NCBI GenBank assembly: GCA_038253825.1
Contig: JBBSGT010000010.1
Location: 1 to 47,364 of the forward strand
Reading direction: 5' to 3'
From: JACDET01 sp038253825
GTDB taxonomy: Bacteria > Patescibacteriota > Microgenomatia > Levybacterales > UBA12049
Length of the DNA stretch: 47,364 bases
The position numbers were made by a program, and so were the translations under genes. Under the pieces are notes generated by a model. The model was not told the origin of the DNA. It made no database searches and saw nothing but the letters and a program-made list of their open reading frames with translations. Shown piece after piece: positions 6,347-14,583 of this stretch. Each line of letters begins with the position of its first letter. Position 1 is the stretch's first letter.

Positions 6347-8065
6347 TTATTCTCCGGGTTGCGTAGCGAGCTCTCGGAGGAAAAGATTATAATCGACTTG
6401 ATTCACAGATCCATCATCATTCATATCAGTACTGTACTTGACAGTAGTGGATGAACACTTTGTAGCTGCATTAATATCACTGTAACAATTAAGCAGCAAA
6501 TTATAATCCAAGATGTTAATGGTATTATCATTATTATCATCTCCTGTCACAAGAGAAACTGGTTTTATCGTATTTGCTTGGCCTGCAGTAATAGATTGAA
6601 CGCCATCAACACGTTTTCGCAGATGATTATCAGCAGTGATTTTGATGATATATTGACCACTCGGAAAACCACTTTGGATCGTAAGTGGCCCTTGATATGT
6701 TCCCTTTGCGCTGTTGTATGTTATAGTACCTTCACCTTTGGCAACAAGTTCGTTGGACAGATCATAGATCTGAATAGATGCATTGAGAGACTTACGTTGC
6801 GGATTTTTATTACTGAGACTGCTGTCGTTAGGGTTTGTATTATCGCCGCGATTCCCAATGCCATCGAGTGAAACAGTAATATTCATCGTCGTAGCGCCGG
6901 ATGTTGGCGCAGGTGTAGCAGTAGCGACAACTGTCGGTATGGTGCCTTGAGTTGGCGTTGTTTGATATCCGTAGGACGAAGGGGACGAATGTATGTTACC
7001 AAAAATTTTATCTGTGAGTGCATTGCAGCCGGTGACGGTAAATGCATAGCCGTTTGGATCAGCAGGAACTGTTTGTGTCCAGTCGGATTGAGGAACTTCT
7101 TTAAGGGTATATGTACCGTTGCATAAATTAGGAATCATAAAGTGACCGGTAGCGTCAGTCGTGAATGTTTGGCTGCTATATGAGCCCTGCTGCGTAAGTT
7201 GTAACGACCAGCCTGGAAGCTTTGATTCACCTTGATCATACTGACTGTTGTGATTGGCGTCATTAAAGAGAAAACCGCTCACTGACCCCTTAGCAATAAT
7301 TTGAGAAATTTGACTATAGATACTACTCAAGTTGTCAGTGGTTGGTGCTGCATAATATTGTCCGCCAGTTGAAGTGGCAAGTTGTTGGAGAAATGTGGTG
7401 TTTGCGTCATCCCCAACACCGATGACAAAGAAAATAGTACCGTTCTCGTTATGACCATTCTGAGCAGCAGCCATGGCCATTTGTTGCGCTTGCGCTTCTG
7501 TTGCTTGTTTGTAAGATTCTTGGACATAATTTGCTTTCCCATCCGTAAGGAGTACGACGACATTTTTCTTTCCATCACGTTTGCCTGATGCAATTGCTTG
7601 ATTCGCTTGATTAATTGCACATTGCAAACAAGACTCTCCTGATCCTGTTATGGCGTTTATTTTACTTTTAACGCTGGAAAAGTCTGAAGTAATCGGGGAG
7701 TCTGTCGTAGCACTTGTTGCAAAAGATACTAATCCGATTTCATTCTGAACATTTTGCGCTGTTAAGTCCACAAATTTATTCGCGGCCTCAATTGCACCTG
7801 AAACTTTTGATGCAGAGTAACCAACCGTTGCACTCATTGTGGTTGATCTATCAAGGATAAGCATCGTATTTGTGATCGCCACACCACATGCTTGTTGTGT
7901 CGACGCGGATGCGGAAGCTGGTGCAGGAGAAAGTGTTGCGGCATGGCTTCTGAGTTCTTGCTGTTTTTGTACATTAGAAACAACAAGCGGAATAATGATG
8001 AGTGCATAAGCTATCCCAACCAGGGTTAAGGAAACTACTTTTCTTCTATCTTTAAATCGTTTCAT
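6347..8065 (-). CDS. Surface protein: vWA + SdrD-like repeat + dockerin, 572 aa
   Basis: A hydrophobic anchor at about 11-30 is followed by the juxtamembrane motif Q-E-L-R-S-H-A (36-42) and a Pro/Ala/Ser linker. A von Willebrand A domain spans about 60-255 with a metal-ion site D72-x-S74-x-T76 and L-T-D175-G. Next comes a prealbumin-like/SdrD-B domain at about 258-355 (G-F-L-F-N-D-A-N-H-N-S-Q-Y-D). A second beta domain starts S-L-D-G-I-G-N-R-G-D-N, and the C-terminus has two dockerin calcium loops (D-D-N-N-D-N-T-I-N-I-L-D-Y-N and D-M-N-D-D-G-S-V-N-Q-V-D-Y-N). Likely an adhesin or scaffold attaching to cohesins. Confidence 0.88.
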   Translation of the reverse strand: MKRFKDRRKVVSLTLVGIAYALIIIPLVVSNVQKQQELRSHAATLSPAPASASASTQQACGVAITNTMLILDRSTTMSATVGYSASKVSGAIEAANKFVDLTAQNVQNEIGLVSFATSATTDSPITSDFSSVKSKINAITGSGESCLQCAINQANQAIASGKRDGKKNVVVLLTDGKANYVQESYKQATEAQAQQMAMAAAQNGHNENGTIFFVIGVGDDANTTFLQQLATSTGGQYYAAPTTDNLSSIYSQISQIIAKGSVSGFLFNDANHNSQYDQGESKLPGWSLQLTQQGSYSSQTFTTDATGHFMIPNLCNGTYTLKEVPQSDWTQTVPADPNGYAFTVTGCNALTDKIFGNIHSSPSSYGYQTTPTQGTIPTVVATATPAPTSGATTMNITVSLDGIGNRGDNTNPNDSSLSNKNPQRKSLNASIQIYDLSNELVAKGEGTITYNSAKGTYQGPLTIQSGFPSGQYIIKITADNHLRKRVDGVQSITAGQANTIKPVSLVTGDDNNDNTINILDYNLLLNCYSDINAATKCSSTTVKYSTDMNDDGSVNQVDYNLFLRELATQPGE

Positions 8066-8092
8066 AAGATTAATTAATCACTTTTTACTCGT

Positions 8093-8183
8093 GTCATTCC
8101 CGCGGAGGTCTTTGATGCCCCGAGGGGTGCTGGGATCCATCGCGGTTTGATTTTGAGATCCCTGGTTTGCGGCCAGGGATGAC
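8093..8183. repeat. Dispersed GTCATTCC palindromic repeat, copy 1
   Basis: Bounded by GTCATTCCC (8093-8101) and GGGATGAC (8176-8183), with inner hairpin arms (e.g. CCCTGG / CCAGGG). Related elements occur at 16414-16520, 17570-17629 and in shrunken form at 37043-37062. Fills the gap between two surface-protein genes. Confidence 0.75.
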
Positions 8184-8202
8184 GAAAGTTATGCATCATA
8201 AG

Positions 8203-9396
8203 TTAATCCCCATTCTGAACTGACAGTTCGCGCAAAAACAAATTGTAATCGGCACTGTTCACGATGCCATTATCGTCAAAATCTACATTATCAGCGGGAG
8301 TATGGACTTGGCAGGTGCTTGTTTGGAACGGTGATGCCGGGTCGGTATTTGGCAATGGATTTATTTGTCCATAACCACAATCGAGGAGTGCATTGTAATC
8401 AAGGATATTTAAGACATTATCTCCATTTGCATCTCCGGCAATCAACGCTGTAGTTGGTAATGGTTTATTTGCAGGTATCTTTAGGATTCCCGGTACTTGT
8501 TTTCGGAGATAGCGGTCTGTTTGTACTTTAAATATATATTGTCCGGGGGCAAGGCTGCTTAGATCTAGTGAGCCATCAAAGGTTCCTGAGGTGCTCGTAT
8601 AGGTAACGGAGGCAGAAGTACTTGAGACCAGTTGATTGTTCGTATTGAAAATTTGGACGTTCACCGTTCTTTGCGGATGGAGAGGCGTTTTATTACTGAG
8701 TGAATTGCCGGTTGGATTTGGATTATCACCTGCAGAACCGACGCCGTCGAGAAGCAACGTGAGATTACCTGGGGTTGCGGAACCGGAAGCTGTGTCATAT
8801 CCTGATCCTGAACCACTGATCACAATGCTTGTCGGGATGGTAGAGCTGAGAACATTCGTGCCGGCAGAATAAGCAGATCCAGCTGAAAGTGCTTGTGTGT
8901 TCGATCCGAATGTGACGGTTGTCGGTACACCGCTGGTATTGCCAATTGCGGTGAAATGCAGGGTTACGACTTTGGTTTTGGTTCTTATTATGTGTGATGG
9001 ATCAGCGCCAATGGAGAGTGACTGCGCAACGGTATTGGGCGACACAATAGGACCTTCAACATTCGAAAAATTCGTTTGGTTTATCTCAACCGGCTGGACT
9101 GTTTTTAGTTGCAATTTGTTCGGATCGAAAGTGACTTGATATTTCACAAAACTGACGATATCGGTTCCCGGGTCGACATACAAATCCAAATCAACCGCAT
9201 CACCCACATTTTTTTGTAGAGAAGGTGAATAACCTGGTCCTTTGAGTGATAAGACTGTCGATCCGGCAGATGCGTGACTTCTGGTTTCTTGTGGACGAGC
9301 AACCAGTGCAAGCGTAAGAGGCACACTCAAAAGAAGTAAAAAGACAATAACTATAAAATGCAATTTTTGCTTACTTTTCTTTTTTTGAGACGCCAT
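8203..9396 (-). CDS. Cohesin-dockerin surface protein, 397 aa
   Basis: A Lys-rich N-terminus and membrane helix (about 13-33) are followed by Q-E-T-R-S-H-A at 36-42. A cohesin-type domain occupies about 47-195 (V-G-D-A-V-D-L-D-L-Y-V-D, V-K-Y-Q-V-T-F-D-P-N-K-L). A beta domain at about 212-312 is shared with the vWA protein (L-L-D-G-V-G-S-A-G-D-N-P-N-P and S-N-K-T-P). The dockerin at about 318-397 has two calcium loops (D-A-N-G-D-N-V-L-N-I-L-D-Y-N; D-F-D-D-N-G-I-V-N-S-A-D-Y-N). Having both halves of the interaction on one chain, it could polymerise or bridge other dockerin proteins on the surface. Confidence 0.87.
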   Translation of the reverse strand: MASQKKKSKQKLHFIVIVFLLLLSVPLTLALVARPQETRSHASAGSTVLSLKGPGYSPSLQKNVGDAVDLDLYVDPGTDIVSFVKYQVTFDPNKLQLKTVQPVEINQTNFSNVEGPIVSPNTVAQSLSIGADPSHIIRTKTKVVTLHFTAIGNTSGVPTTVTFGSNTQALSAGSAYSAGTNVLSSTIPTSIVISGSGSGYDTASGSATPGNLTLLLDGVGSAGDNPNPTGNSLSNKTPLHPQRTVNVQIFNTNNQLVSSTSASVTYTSTSGTFDGSLDLSSLAPGQYIFKVQTDRYLRKQVPGILKIPANKPLPTTALIAGDANGDNVLNILDYNALLDCGYGQINPLPNTDPASPFQTSTCQVHTPADNVDFDDNGIVNSADYNLFLRELSVQNGD

Positions 9397-9505
9397 AGAA
9401 AAAAACGCATAAAATAACGCGTACTTTAATCGTATAGAAGTAGCACAAGCGTGTCAAGAACAGAGAGGTCATTTTTTGTCTCTTTCCAAAAGATAATTGA
9501 CGTGT

Positions 9506-9511
9506 TACACT
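9506..9511 (+). promoter_or_regulatory. -10 box of the nucleotide-metabolism cluster
   Basis: TACACT ends 7 nt before ATG 9519. No good -35 (TTTCCA at 9483 at 17-nt spacing). Confidence 0.45.
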
Positions 9512-9518
9512 TTTTGCA

Positions 9519-10088
9519 ATGATTCTATCGGATAGAGATATTAAAAAAGCCCTCCAAAGCAAGCGAATTGTTATCAAACCAACCCCTGATCTCAATACCC
9601 AACTTGGTTCATGTTCGATTGATCTTCGTCTCGGTAATACGTTCCGCGTCTTTGATCACAGCAGATTCCCTTATATTGATCCAACCAGCAAAGATTACAG
9701 CAATGAGATTACCAAAGTCGTCAAAGTAAATAAAGACGATAGCTTTATTATGCAGCCGGGAGAATTTGTCTTGGCTGTGACACTTGAAAATGTCAAAATT
9801 CCCTCGGATATGATGGGAAGGCTTGAAGGTCGTTCCTCGCTCGGACGGTTGGGTTTGGTTGTTCACTCAACTGCCTCGACTTTTGATGCTGGTTGGGATG
9901 GCAAGCCAGTTCTCGAACTCGGCAATTTAGGTCGCATGGCAATCAAACTCACAGCTGGAATGAGAATTTGCGCGATGGTATTTGAAGAACTTACCTCGCC
10001 GGCAGAGACTCCATACACAAGTAAGAAATTTGCAAAATACAAGTTCCAGCAGGCTCCTGAAGAGAGTAGAATACATGAAGAGAAATGA
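9519..10088 (+). CDS. dcd: dCTP deaminase, 189 aa
   Basis: Member of the dCTP deaminase/dUTPase superfamily. Visible signatures are C-S-I-D-L-R-L-G-N (about 32-40), E-G-R-S-S-L-G-R-L-G-L at about 103-113, S-T-A-S-T-F-D-A-G-W and L-E-L-G-N-L-G, which together carry the conserved Arg/Ser and the catalytic Glu of the family. It turns dCTP into dUTP (or dUMP in bifunctional versions), supplying dUMP for ThyA. Length fits the usual 170-200 aa. The next gene starts 4 nt before its stop. A second family member lies at 10815-11354. Confidence 0.88.
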   Translation: MILSDRDIKKALQSKRIVIKPTPDLNTQLGSCSIDLRLGNTFRVFDHSRFPYIDPTSKDYSNEITKVVKVNKDDSFIMQPGEFVLAVTLENVKIPSDMMGRLEGRSSLGRLGLVVHSTASTFDAGWDGKPVLELGNLGRMAIKLTAGMRICAMVFEELTSPAETPYTSKKFAKYKFQQAPEESRIHEEK

Positions 10089-10774
10089 AATACCACGTCG
10101 AATTTGATCTCGAATTCAAGAAGAATCCTTACAAAGGCAGATATATCGTTCTGGAAGGCGTCAATGCAAGTGGTAAAAGTACTCAGGCAAAAAAGCTTAA
10201 AGAATATTTTCAAAAAAAAGGTATAGATATTCTCACCGTTGATGAACCGACACACGATTTAATCATCGGAAAATTTGTCCGAAAGATTATCACAGAGGGC
10301 ACACAAATTCCTCGTAGTGCCTTACAATATTTGTACACAGCAGATAGGATTATTAATCACGAATCAGTTATTCTTCCGGCATTGGAAGCAGGAAAAGTTG
10401 TATTGTCATCGCGCAGTTTCTGGTCGGCAGTTGTTTATGGAGTGGTCGACCAAGGCAAACATAATTATAGTCGACCCGATGCCAATCTACTACTCGTTGC
10501 TCAAGGCATTTTGTCCCAATATCACAAAATCACGTTGCCAGACTATACATTTTATTTGGATACTCCGGTGGATCTGGTCATTGAGCGCATGGCGAAGATG
10601 AATAATACAAAGGATATTTATGAAACAAAAGAAAAACTGGATCAATTGCTCAGAGGTTATCGGTGGCTTGTCAAAGAATTCCCCCAAGAATTCACGACCA
10701 TTGATGCCAGCAAATCAGTTGAAGATGTGACAACTCAGATTACCAATGTTGTAAACAAACATTTCTCCCGTTGA
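10085..10774 (+). CDS. tmk: Thymidylate kinase, 229 aa
   Basis: Phosphorylates dTMP to dTDP. A P-loop, L-E-G-V-N-A-S-G-K-S-T, is at about residues 24-34, and D-E-P-T follows near 56-59, the usual dTMP kinase E-P sequence. The strand that normally ends in D-R-Y reads S-S-R-S-F-W-S-A-V-V-Y-G here, so the Asp before the Arg is replaced by Ser, a mild oddity. The N-terminus has about 18 extra residues before the first strand. ATGA overlap with dcd indicates translational coupling. Confidence 0.88.
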   Translation: MKYHVEFDLEFKKNPYKGRYIVLEGVNASGKSTQAKKLKEYFQKKGIDILTVDEPTHDLIIGKFVRKIITEGTQIPRSALQYLYTADRIINHESVILPALEAGKVVLSSRSFWSAVVYGVVDQGKHNYSRPDANLLLVAQGILSQYHKITLPDYTFYLDTPVDLVIERMAKMNNTKDIYETKEKLDQLLRGYRWLVKEFPQEFTTIDASKSVEDVTTQITNVVNKHFSR

Positions 10775-10814
10775 TTTTTACTAGATAAAATTGGTAGTAT
10801 AAGAAAATAATTCT

Positions 10815-11354
10815 ATGATTCTTGGACCCAAAGCATTACTCGAATTAGTTGAAAAAGTAAAACTCGTTGAAGATCTTTCAGAGCGGGAATTGACCAATCC
10901 CGAAGGCGCGGGTTTTGATCTGCGTCTTGGCGAAGTCTATAAGATTTCCGGCAAAGCATTTTTAGGTATCACCGAAAGACATACGGGTGATGTCGAACTT
11001 GTTGAAAAATACGTGGAGGGCGAGACGCGAAGTGTGACCATAGAACCAGGAGATTTTTTCCTCGTCTCAACGATTGAAAAAGTAAATACGCCGCTTGATA
11101 TCACCATCAATTTCAAACCCCGCTCAACCACATTTCGTTCAGGATTATTTTTGCGAACCGGCAACGTGGCGCCTGGTTATCAAGGGAGATTATCATTTGG
11201 CCTTAAAAACGAAGGGCCAATTCCCGTAACAATTGAGATGGGTGCACGCTTTGTTCATGCCCAATTTGAACAAGTCCTGGGGGAAGGCAATCAATACCGC
11301 GGGCAATGGCAAGGCGGTCGAGTGACAGCTACAAAAAAAGAGAAGCAAGTCTAA
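10815..11354 (+). CDS. dUTPase/dCTP deaminase-family protein, 179 aa
   Basis: Second member of the dCTP deaminase/dUTPase fold in the cluster. It has G-A-G-F-D-L-R-L-G-E (about 31-40), F-K-P-R-S-T-T-F-R-S-G (about 99-109) and G-N-V-A-P-G-Y-Q-G-R-L-S-F-G-L-K-N. The P-R-S-T motif and the substituted catalytic region suggest a dUTPase-type or divergent deaminase rather than a duplicate Dcd. Either role yields dUMP and keeps dUTP low. TTGATT (10771-10776), 18 nt and TAGTAT (10795-10800) form a possible promoter, with a 14-nt leader. The HD gene follows after 1 nt. Confidence 0.75.
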   Translation: MILGPKALLELVEKVKLVEDLSERELTNPEGAGFDLRLGEVYKISGKAFLGITERHTGDVELVEKYVEGETRSVTIEPGDFFLVSTIEKVNTPLDITINFKPRSTTFRSGLFLRTGNVAPGYQGRLSFGLKNEGPIPVTIEMGARFVHAQFEQVLGEGNQYRGQWQGGRVTATKKEKQV

Positions 11355-11355
11355 T

Positions 11356-12222
11356 ATGGTTGCAGCTTCGTTAAAAATTACTTTACCCAACGAAAAGATT
11401 ACGTTTGACCAAATCCACACGGCATTTGCCAATTCTTCTCATGGAAAATTTCTCAATCAAGCAGTCCGTTATGGCCGTTATCAGGAAGTGGCTGGTTTAG
11501 CCAAAGAAGCATGGGTTGCTTTACTGGGGCCTGATGTTAATAATCTTGAGCACATGACATTTACGGACGGGTTAACGATCACATTTTTAAATTCATGTAG
11601 CCAAGCGGTGAAGAAAGGGAATCATAATGATGCGATAACATTCTCACCCGACGAAGCAGTAAAGCTCCGTCTAACCGCAAGAATTCATGATTGGGGTGAA
11701 TCGATCAAAGGTCACTATGATATCACTTTTGCCGACAAAACTATTCAAGACGAAGAGGCGGAACATAAAGCGCTGCAAAGAATATTACGTTCAAAAACAC
11801 GGGCAGTTGTGACGAATAAAGAAGATGAGAATGCCTTAGTGCGGCTTATGAGAACTGCCCTCAAAGAAATCGCAACTGATAGAACGACAAAACTTGGCAA
11901 AGCATTCAATGCTATCGAAAGGCTCGGTTATTTAAGCACTGGTATTAAAGCCTTTGAAGTACGTCCTATACAAGAGAAAAAAGTATCAGAAGGTTTGGCA
12001 TGGCTTACAACTGATGTATTTCTTAATCAAATAGAGATGTTATGCAGCTATAAGGTGAGTTATCCGCCCGTCGAAGAATTTTTGCAGCATCATAAAATAA
12101 CAATTTCGGACGCTTTTAACGATCTTCCAGAAGAAGTTTTTAAGTACTATCCAGCAGAAAAACGAGATAGTATGAAGAACCGTTTTACTCAAGTACGAAA
12201 AGTTTGGTTTGCCAGTTTTTAA
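11356..12222 (+). CDS. HD-domain protein, 288 aa
   Basis: The segment L-T-A-R-I-H-D-W-G-E-S-I-K-G-H-Y-D-I (about 106-123) is a typical HD metal-site motif, as in nucleotidases and dNTP hydrolases. An upstream H66 (N-N-L-E-H-M-T-F-T-D-G) and a later conserved-looking E-E-A-E-H could complete the site. Placement inside a dTMP-synthesis block suggests a deoxynucleotide phosphohydrolase, but this is inference. No membrane segments. It starts 1 nt after the dUTPase-like gene, so the two are surely co-transcribed. Confidence 0.7.
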   Translation: MVAASLKITLPNEKITFDQIHTAFANSSHGKFLNQAVRYGRYQEVAGLAKEAWVALLGPDVNNLEHMTFTDGLTITFLNSCSQAVKKGNHNDAITFSPDEAVKLRLTARIHDWGESIKGHYDITFADKTIQDEEAEHKALQRILRSKTRAVVTNKEDENALVRLMRTALKEIATDRTTKLGKAFNAIERLGYLSTGIKAFEVRPIQEKKVSEGLAWLTTDVFLNQIEMLCSYKVSYPPVEEFLQHHKITISDAFNDLPEEVFKYYPAEKRDSMKNRFTQVRKVWFASF

Positions 12223-12255
12223 GAGTATTCCTTTTCGTTCACGATAATTTCCTAC

Positions 12256-12285
12256 TTGCAATATCTGAGCAAAAAGGTGTATAAA
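12256..12285 (+). promoter_or_regulatory. Leaderless promoter of thyA
   Basis: TTGCAA (12256-12261), 18-nt spacer, TATAAA (12280-12285), 8 nt before ATG 12294. Confidence 0.65.
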
Positions 12286-12293
12286 TATCCTTA

Positions 12294-13274
12294 ATGAAGG
12301 CTCAAAAGCATCCTGAATATCAGTATCTCGATTTACTGCAAGAGATTCTCGATAAAGGAGAGCGCAAAGTTGACCGCGGAACAGATATCGTTTTGTATAG
12401 TTTGTTTGGTCGTCAGACTCGATATGATCTCTCTCAAGGTTTTCCACTGCTGACCACAAAACGTGTTTACTGGAAAGGTGTGCTACATGAATTGTACTGG
12501 TTCATGTCAGGCCAAACCAACATAAAATACCTCGTTGACAACAATGTCCATATTTGGGATGACTATCCCTATAAGATGTATGCTAAAAAAGCCAAAGCAG
12601 AAAAATTGCCAGAGTATACGAAAGAAGAATTTACTACGAAAATTGCTGATGATACAAAGTTCGCCAAAAAGTATGGCAACTTACCTCGAATTTATGGAGA
12701 AATGTGGCGGCATTGGCCGACCCGCAAGGCGGGGAGAACAATCGATCAATTAGGCTGGGTGTTGCAAGAATTGCATGATGATCCGGATGCAAAGAATTTA
12801 ATTGTTAACTCTTGGAATCCTGAATACCTTTACACGATGGCAACACTTGAGGATGCCTCTCGTTTCCCAATTTGCCACAATATGTACCAGATCTCAAACC
12901 GCAACGGTAAGCTCTCATTGCAACTCTATCAACGAAGCGCGGATATTTTCCTCGGTGTACCATTCAACATTGCCAGTTATGCACTCCTCACTATTGTCTT
13001 GGCAAAAATTGCAGGACTTGAGCCAGGAGAGTTCATTCACACCTTTGGTGATGTCCACATCTATGAAAATCACATTCCCCAAGTCAAAGAGCAACTTAAA
13101 AGAGAACCACGTCCTTTTCCGACAATTTCGATTGATAAATCAGTCAAATCTCTTGATACATTCCATGCTGAACATATCACTCTTGAAGGTTATGATCCCC
13201 ATCCTACTCTCAAGGCAGAACTCACTGTTGCCGGTGGTCTCTACGACAAAAAAACCGGCAAAATGGCCGCCTAG
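12294..13274 (+). CDS. thyA: Thymidylate synthase, 326 aa
   Basis: Makes dTMP from dUMP with methylene-tetrahydrofolate. Clear ThyA signatures are F-P-L-L-T-T-K-R-V near residue 44, the catalytic Cys in F-P-I-C-H-N, Y-Q-R-S-A-D-I-F-L-G-V-P-F-N-I-A-S-Y, and H-T-F-G-D-V-H-I-Y-E-N-H. The motif before the Cys is P-I-C-H rather than the common P-P-C-H, and about 8 extra residues (T-L-E-D-A-S-R-F) precede it. With folA and glyA nearby the full thymidylate cycle is encoded in one 7-kb block. Confidence 0.95.
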   Translation: MKAQKHPEYQYLDLLQEILDKGERKVDRGTDIVLYSLFGRQTRYDLSQGFPLLTTKRVYWKGVLHELYWFMSGQTNIKYLVDNNVHIWDDYPYKMYAKKAKAEKLPEYTKEEFTTKIADDTKFAKKYGNLPRIYGEMWRHWPTRKAGRTIDQLGWVLQELHDDPDAKNLIVNSWNPEYLYTMATLEDASRFPICHNMYQISNRNGKLSLQLYQRSADIFLGVPFNIASYALLTIVLAKIAGLEPGEFIHTFGDVHIYENHIPQVKEQLKREPRPFPTISIDKSVKSLDTFHAEHITLEGYDPHPTLKAELTVAGGLYDKKTGKMAA

Positions 13275-13291
13275 GTAATAAGACCTTATGG

Positions 13292-13297
13292 TATAAT
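13292..13297 (+). promoter_or_regulatory. -10 box of hicBA, leaderless
   Basis: TATAAT ends exactly 6 nt before ATG 13304, so transcription should start at the A of the ATG. The -35 is weak. Confidence 0.65.
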
Positions 13298-13303
13298 CAT
13301 TGT

Positions 13304-13555
13304 ATGAAAAAGAAGGTATTGGATTATACAGTAATCTTTGAACCTGCAGAAGAAGGCGGATATGTTGTTAGTGTCCCTGCACTTCCTGGATGTATCACCC
13401 AAGGTGAAACGTTTGAAGATGCAGTTGCTATGGCGAAAGATGCGATTGAGGGATATTTGTCAGTCTTAAATGAAGAAGGTAAAGAAATTCCAGAAGAGAA
13501 AGCAGAAGTAGTTATTACCAAGATTGCAGTGAGTAGTCCAACTGCAGCTTTCTAA
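13304..13555 (+). CDS. hicB: HicB-family antitoxin, 83 aa
   Basis: A short HicB fold: Y-T-V-I-F-E-P-A-E-E-G-G-Y-V-V-S-V-P-A-L-P-G-C near residues 8-30, then T-F-E-D-A-V-A-M-A-K-D-A-I, the standard partial RNase-H-like core that caps the HicA toxin. It lacks a separate C-terminal DNA-binding domain, as in many short HicB proteins. Its stop overlaps the hicA start (TAATG). The antitoxin gene comes first here, the reverse of the classical hicAB order. It has its own promoter, so it can act apart from thyA. Confidence 0.88.
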   Translation: MKKKVLDYTVIFEPAEEGGYVVSVPALPGCITQGETFEDAVAMAKDAIEGYLSVLNEEGKEIPEEKAEVVITKIAVSSPTAAF

Positions 13556-13770
13556 TGTCATCTTTTAAAGCTCGAGAAGTTGTTAAAATTTTACTAAAAT
13601 TTGGTTTTGTAAAAAAACGCCAGACAGGCAGTCATCTCATACTCCACCATCAAAAACGCAACATAACGATTCCTGTTCCAATGCATGTCAAAGAACTGAA
13701 AAAAGGGTTGATACAAGCTATTATCAAACAAGCAGGTTCCACAGAAGAAGAATTTTTGAAACTTAAATAA
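13555..13770 (+). CDS. hicA: HicA-family mRNA interferase toxin, 71 aa
   Basis: A double-stranded-RNA-binding-like small toxin that cleaves or blocks mRNA when freed from HicB. The sequence has A-R-E-V-V-K-I-L-L-K-F-G-F near the start, K-R-Q-T-G-S-H-L-I-L-H-H with the catalytic His in G-S-H (about 24-26), and I-P-V-P-M-H-V-K-E-L-K-K-G. Full length for the family. One-base overlap with hicB ensures coupled translation. Confidence 0.9.
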   Translation: MSSFKAREVVKILLKFGFVKKRQTGSHLILHHQKRNITIPVPMHVKELKKGLIQAIIKQAGSTEEEFLKLK

Positions 13771-13780
13771 TAGTTATAGT

Positions 13781-14143
13781 ATGAAAATATTCATTAGTCA
13801 TTCCACAAAGTTTAATTATCAAGAAGAATTGTATAAGCCTCTGCGTAATTCAGCACTGAATCAAAAACACGAACTTATTTTGCCGCATGAAGATGGGCGA
13901 CAGATCCAGACAAAAGATATTATCCGCAATTGTGATCTCGTTGTTGCAGAAGTTTCTTTTCCTTCTACTGGACAGGGAATTGAATTAGGTTGGGCAAACG
14001 AGGCATATATTTCAATCATATGTTTCTATAAACAAGGCGCTGAAATTTCTGGTTCTTTGAAATATGTCACTGATGATATTTTTGCATATACATCGATGGA
14101 TACAGTAATTGCGAAGATCGCAGAAACTGCCAATACACTATGA
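13781..14143 (+). CDS. Nucleoside 2-deoxyribosyltransferase-like protein, 120 aa
   Basis: The sequence fits the nucleoside 2-deoxyribosyltransferase/DNPH1 superfamily. The N-terminal strand M-K-I-F-I-S-H-S is followed by D-L-V-V-A-E-V-S-F-P-S-T-G-Q-G-I-E-L-G-W-A (about 52-72), which holds the conserved catalytic Glu in G-I-E-L-G. Such enzymes exchange bases on deoxynucleosides or hydrolyse deoxynucleoside monophosphates, which fits the neighbouring dTMP genes. The first-listed strand lacks the usual G-P-L-F motif, so the exact substrate is open. Overlaps the Nudix gene by 4 nt. Confidence 0.75.
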   Translation: MKIFISHSTKFNYQEELYKPLRNSALNQKHELILPHEDGRQIQTKDIIRNCDLVVAEVSFPSTGQGIELGWANEAYISIICFYKQGAEISGSLKYVTDDIFAYTSMDTVIAKIAETANTL

Positions 14144-14583
14144 ATGTAACACTAACTGTTGGCATTGTCGTTTTACAAGATAATAACGTGCTTCTCGTGC
14201 GTGAAGGTGAAAAATCGGGACATCTTACCGGCGTTTATAATACACCAGCTGGGAGAATTGAAGATGGTGAAACGCCGATGCATGCAGCAGTGCGAGAGTT
14301 AGAAGAAGAGTCGGGTCTCAATACGACTGAAGCTGATTTAGTTGAACTGCCCAAGAAATATACTGCTGATATCAAAAGAAAAAGCGGTGAGACAGTTCGT
14401 TTTTATCACACGGTTTTTTATTGCAAGAAATATAGCGGGAGTTTGCGGACTGGTGAGGATGTGACACCGGAGTGGGTTACACTCGGCAAATTGAGTAGCT
14501 TAAGGCTTTTACCAAATATTGATGATATGATTTTGCAAGCAAGAGAATATCTTGCTAGTATACACTTAACGCATAATGAATAA
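14140..14583 (+). CDS. Nudix hydrolase, 147 aa
   Basis: The Nudix box is complete: G-R-I-E-D-G-E, seven residues, then R-E-L-E-E-E-S-G-L at about residues 39-61. The enzyme should cleave a nucleoside diphosphate linked to another group, with Mg2+ held by the box glutamates. Context between a deoxyribosyltransferase-like gene and folA points to nucleotide clean-up or pterin-related hydrolysis, but the substrate cannot be read from sequence. It overlaps both neighbours (4 and 8 nt), so translation is coupled. Confidence 0.9.
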   Translation: MNVTLTVGIVVLQDNNVLLVREGEKSGHLTGVYNTPAGRIEDGETPMHAAVRELEEESGLNTTEADLVELPKKYTADIKRKSGETVRFYHTVFYCKKYSGSLRTGEDVTPEWVTLGKLSSLRLLPNIDDMILQAREYLASIHLTHNE

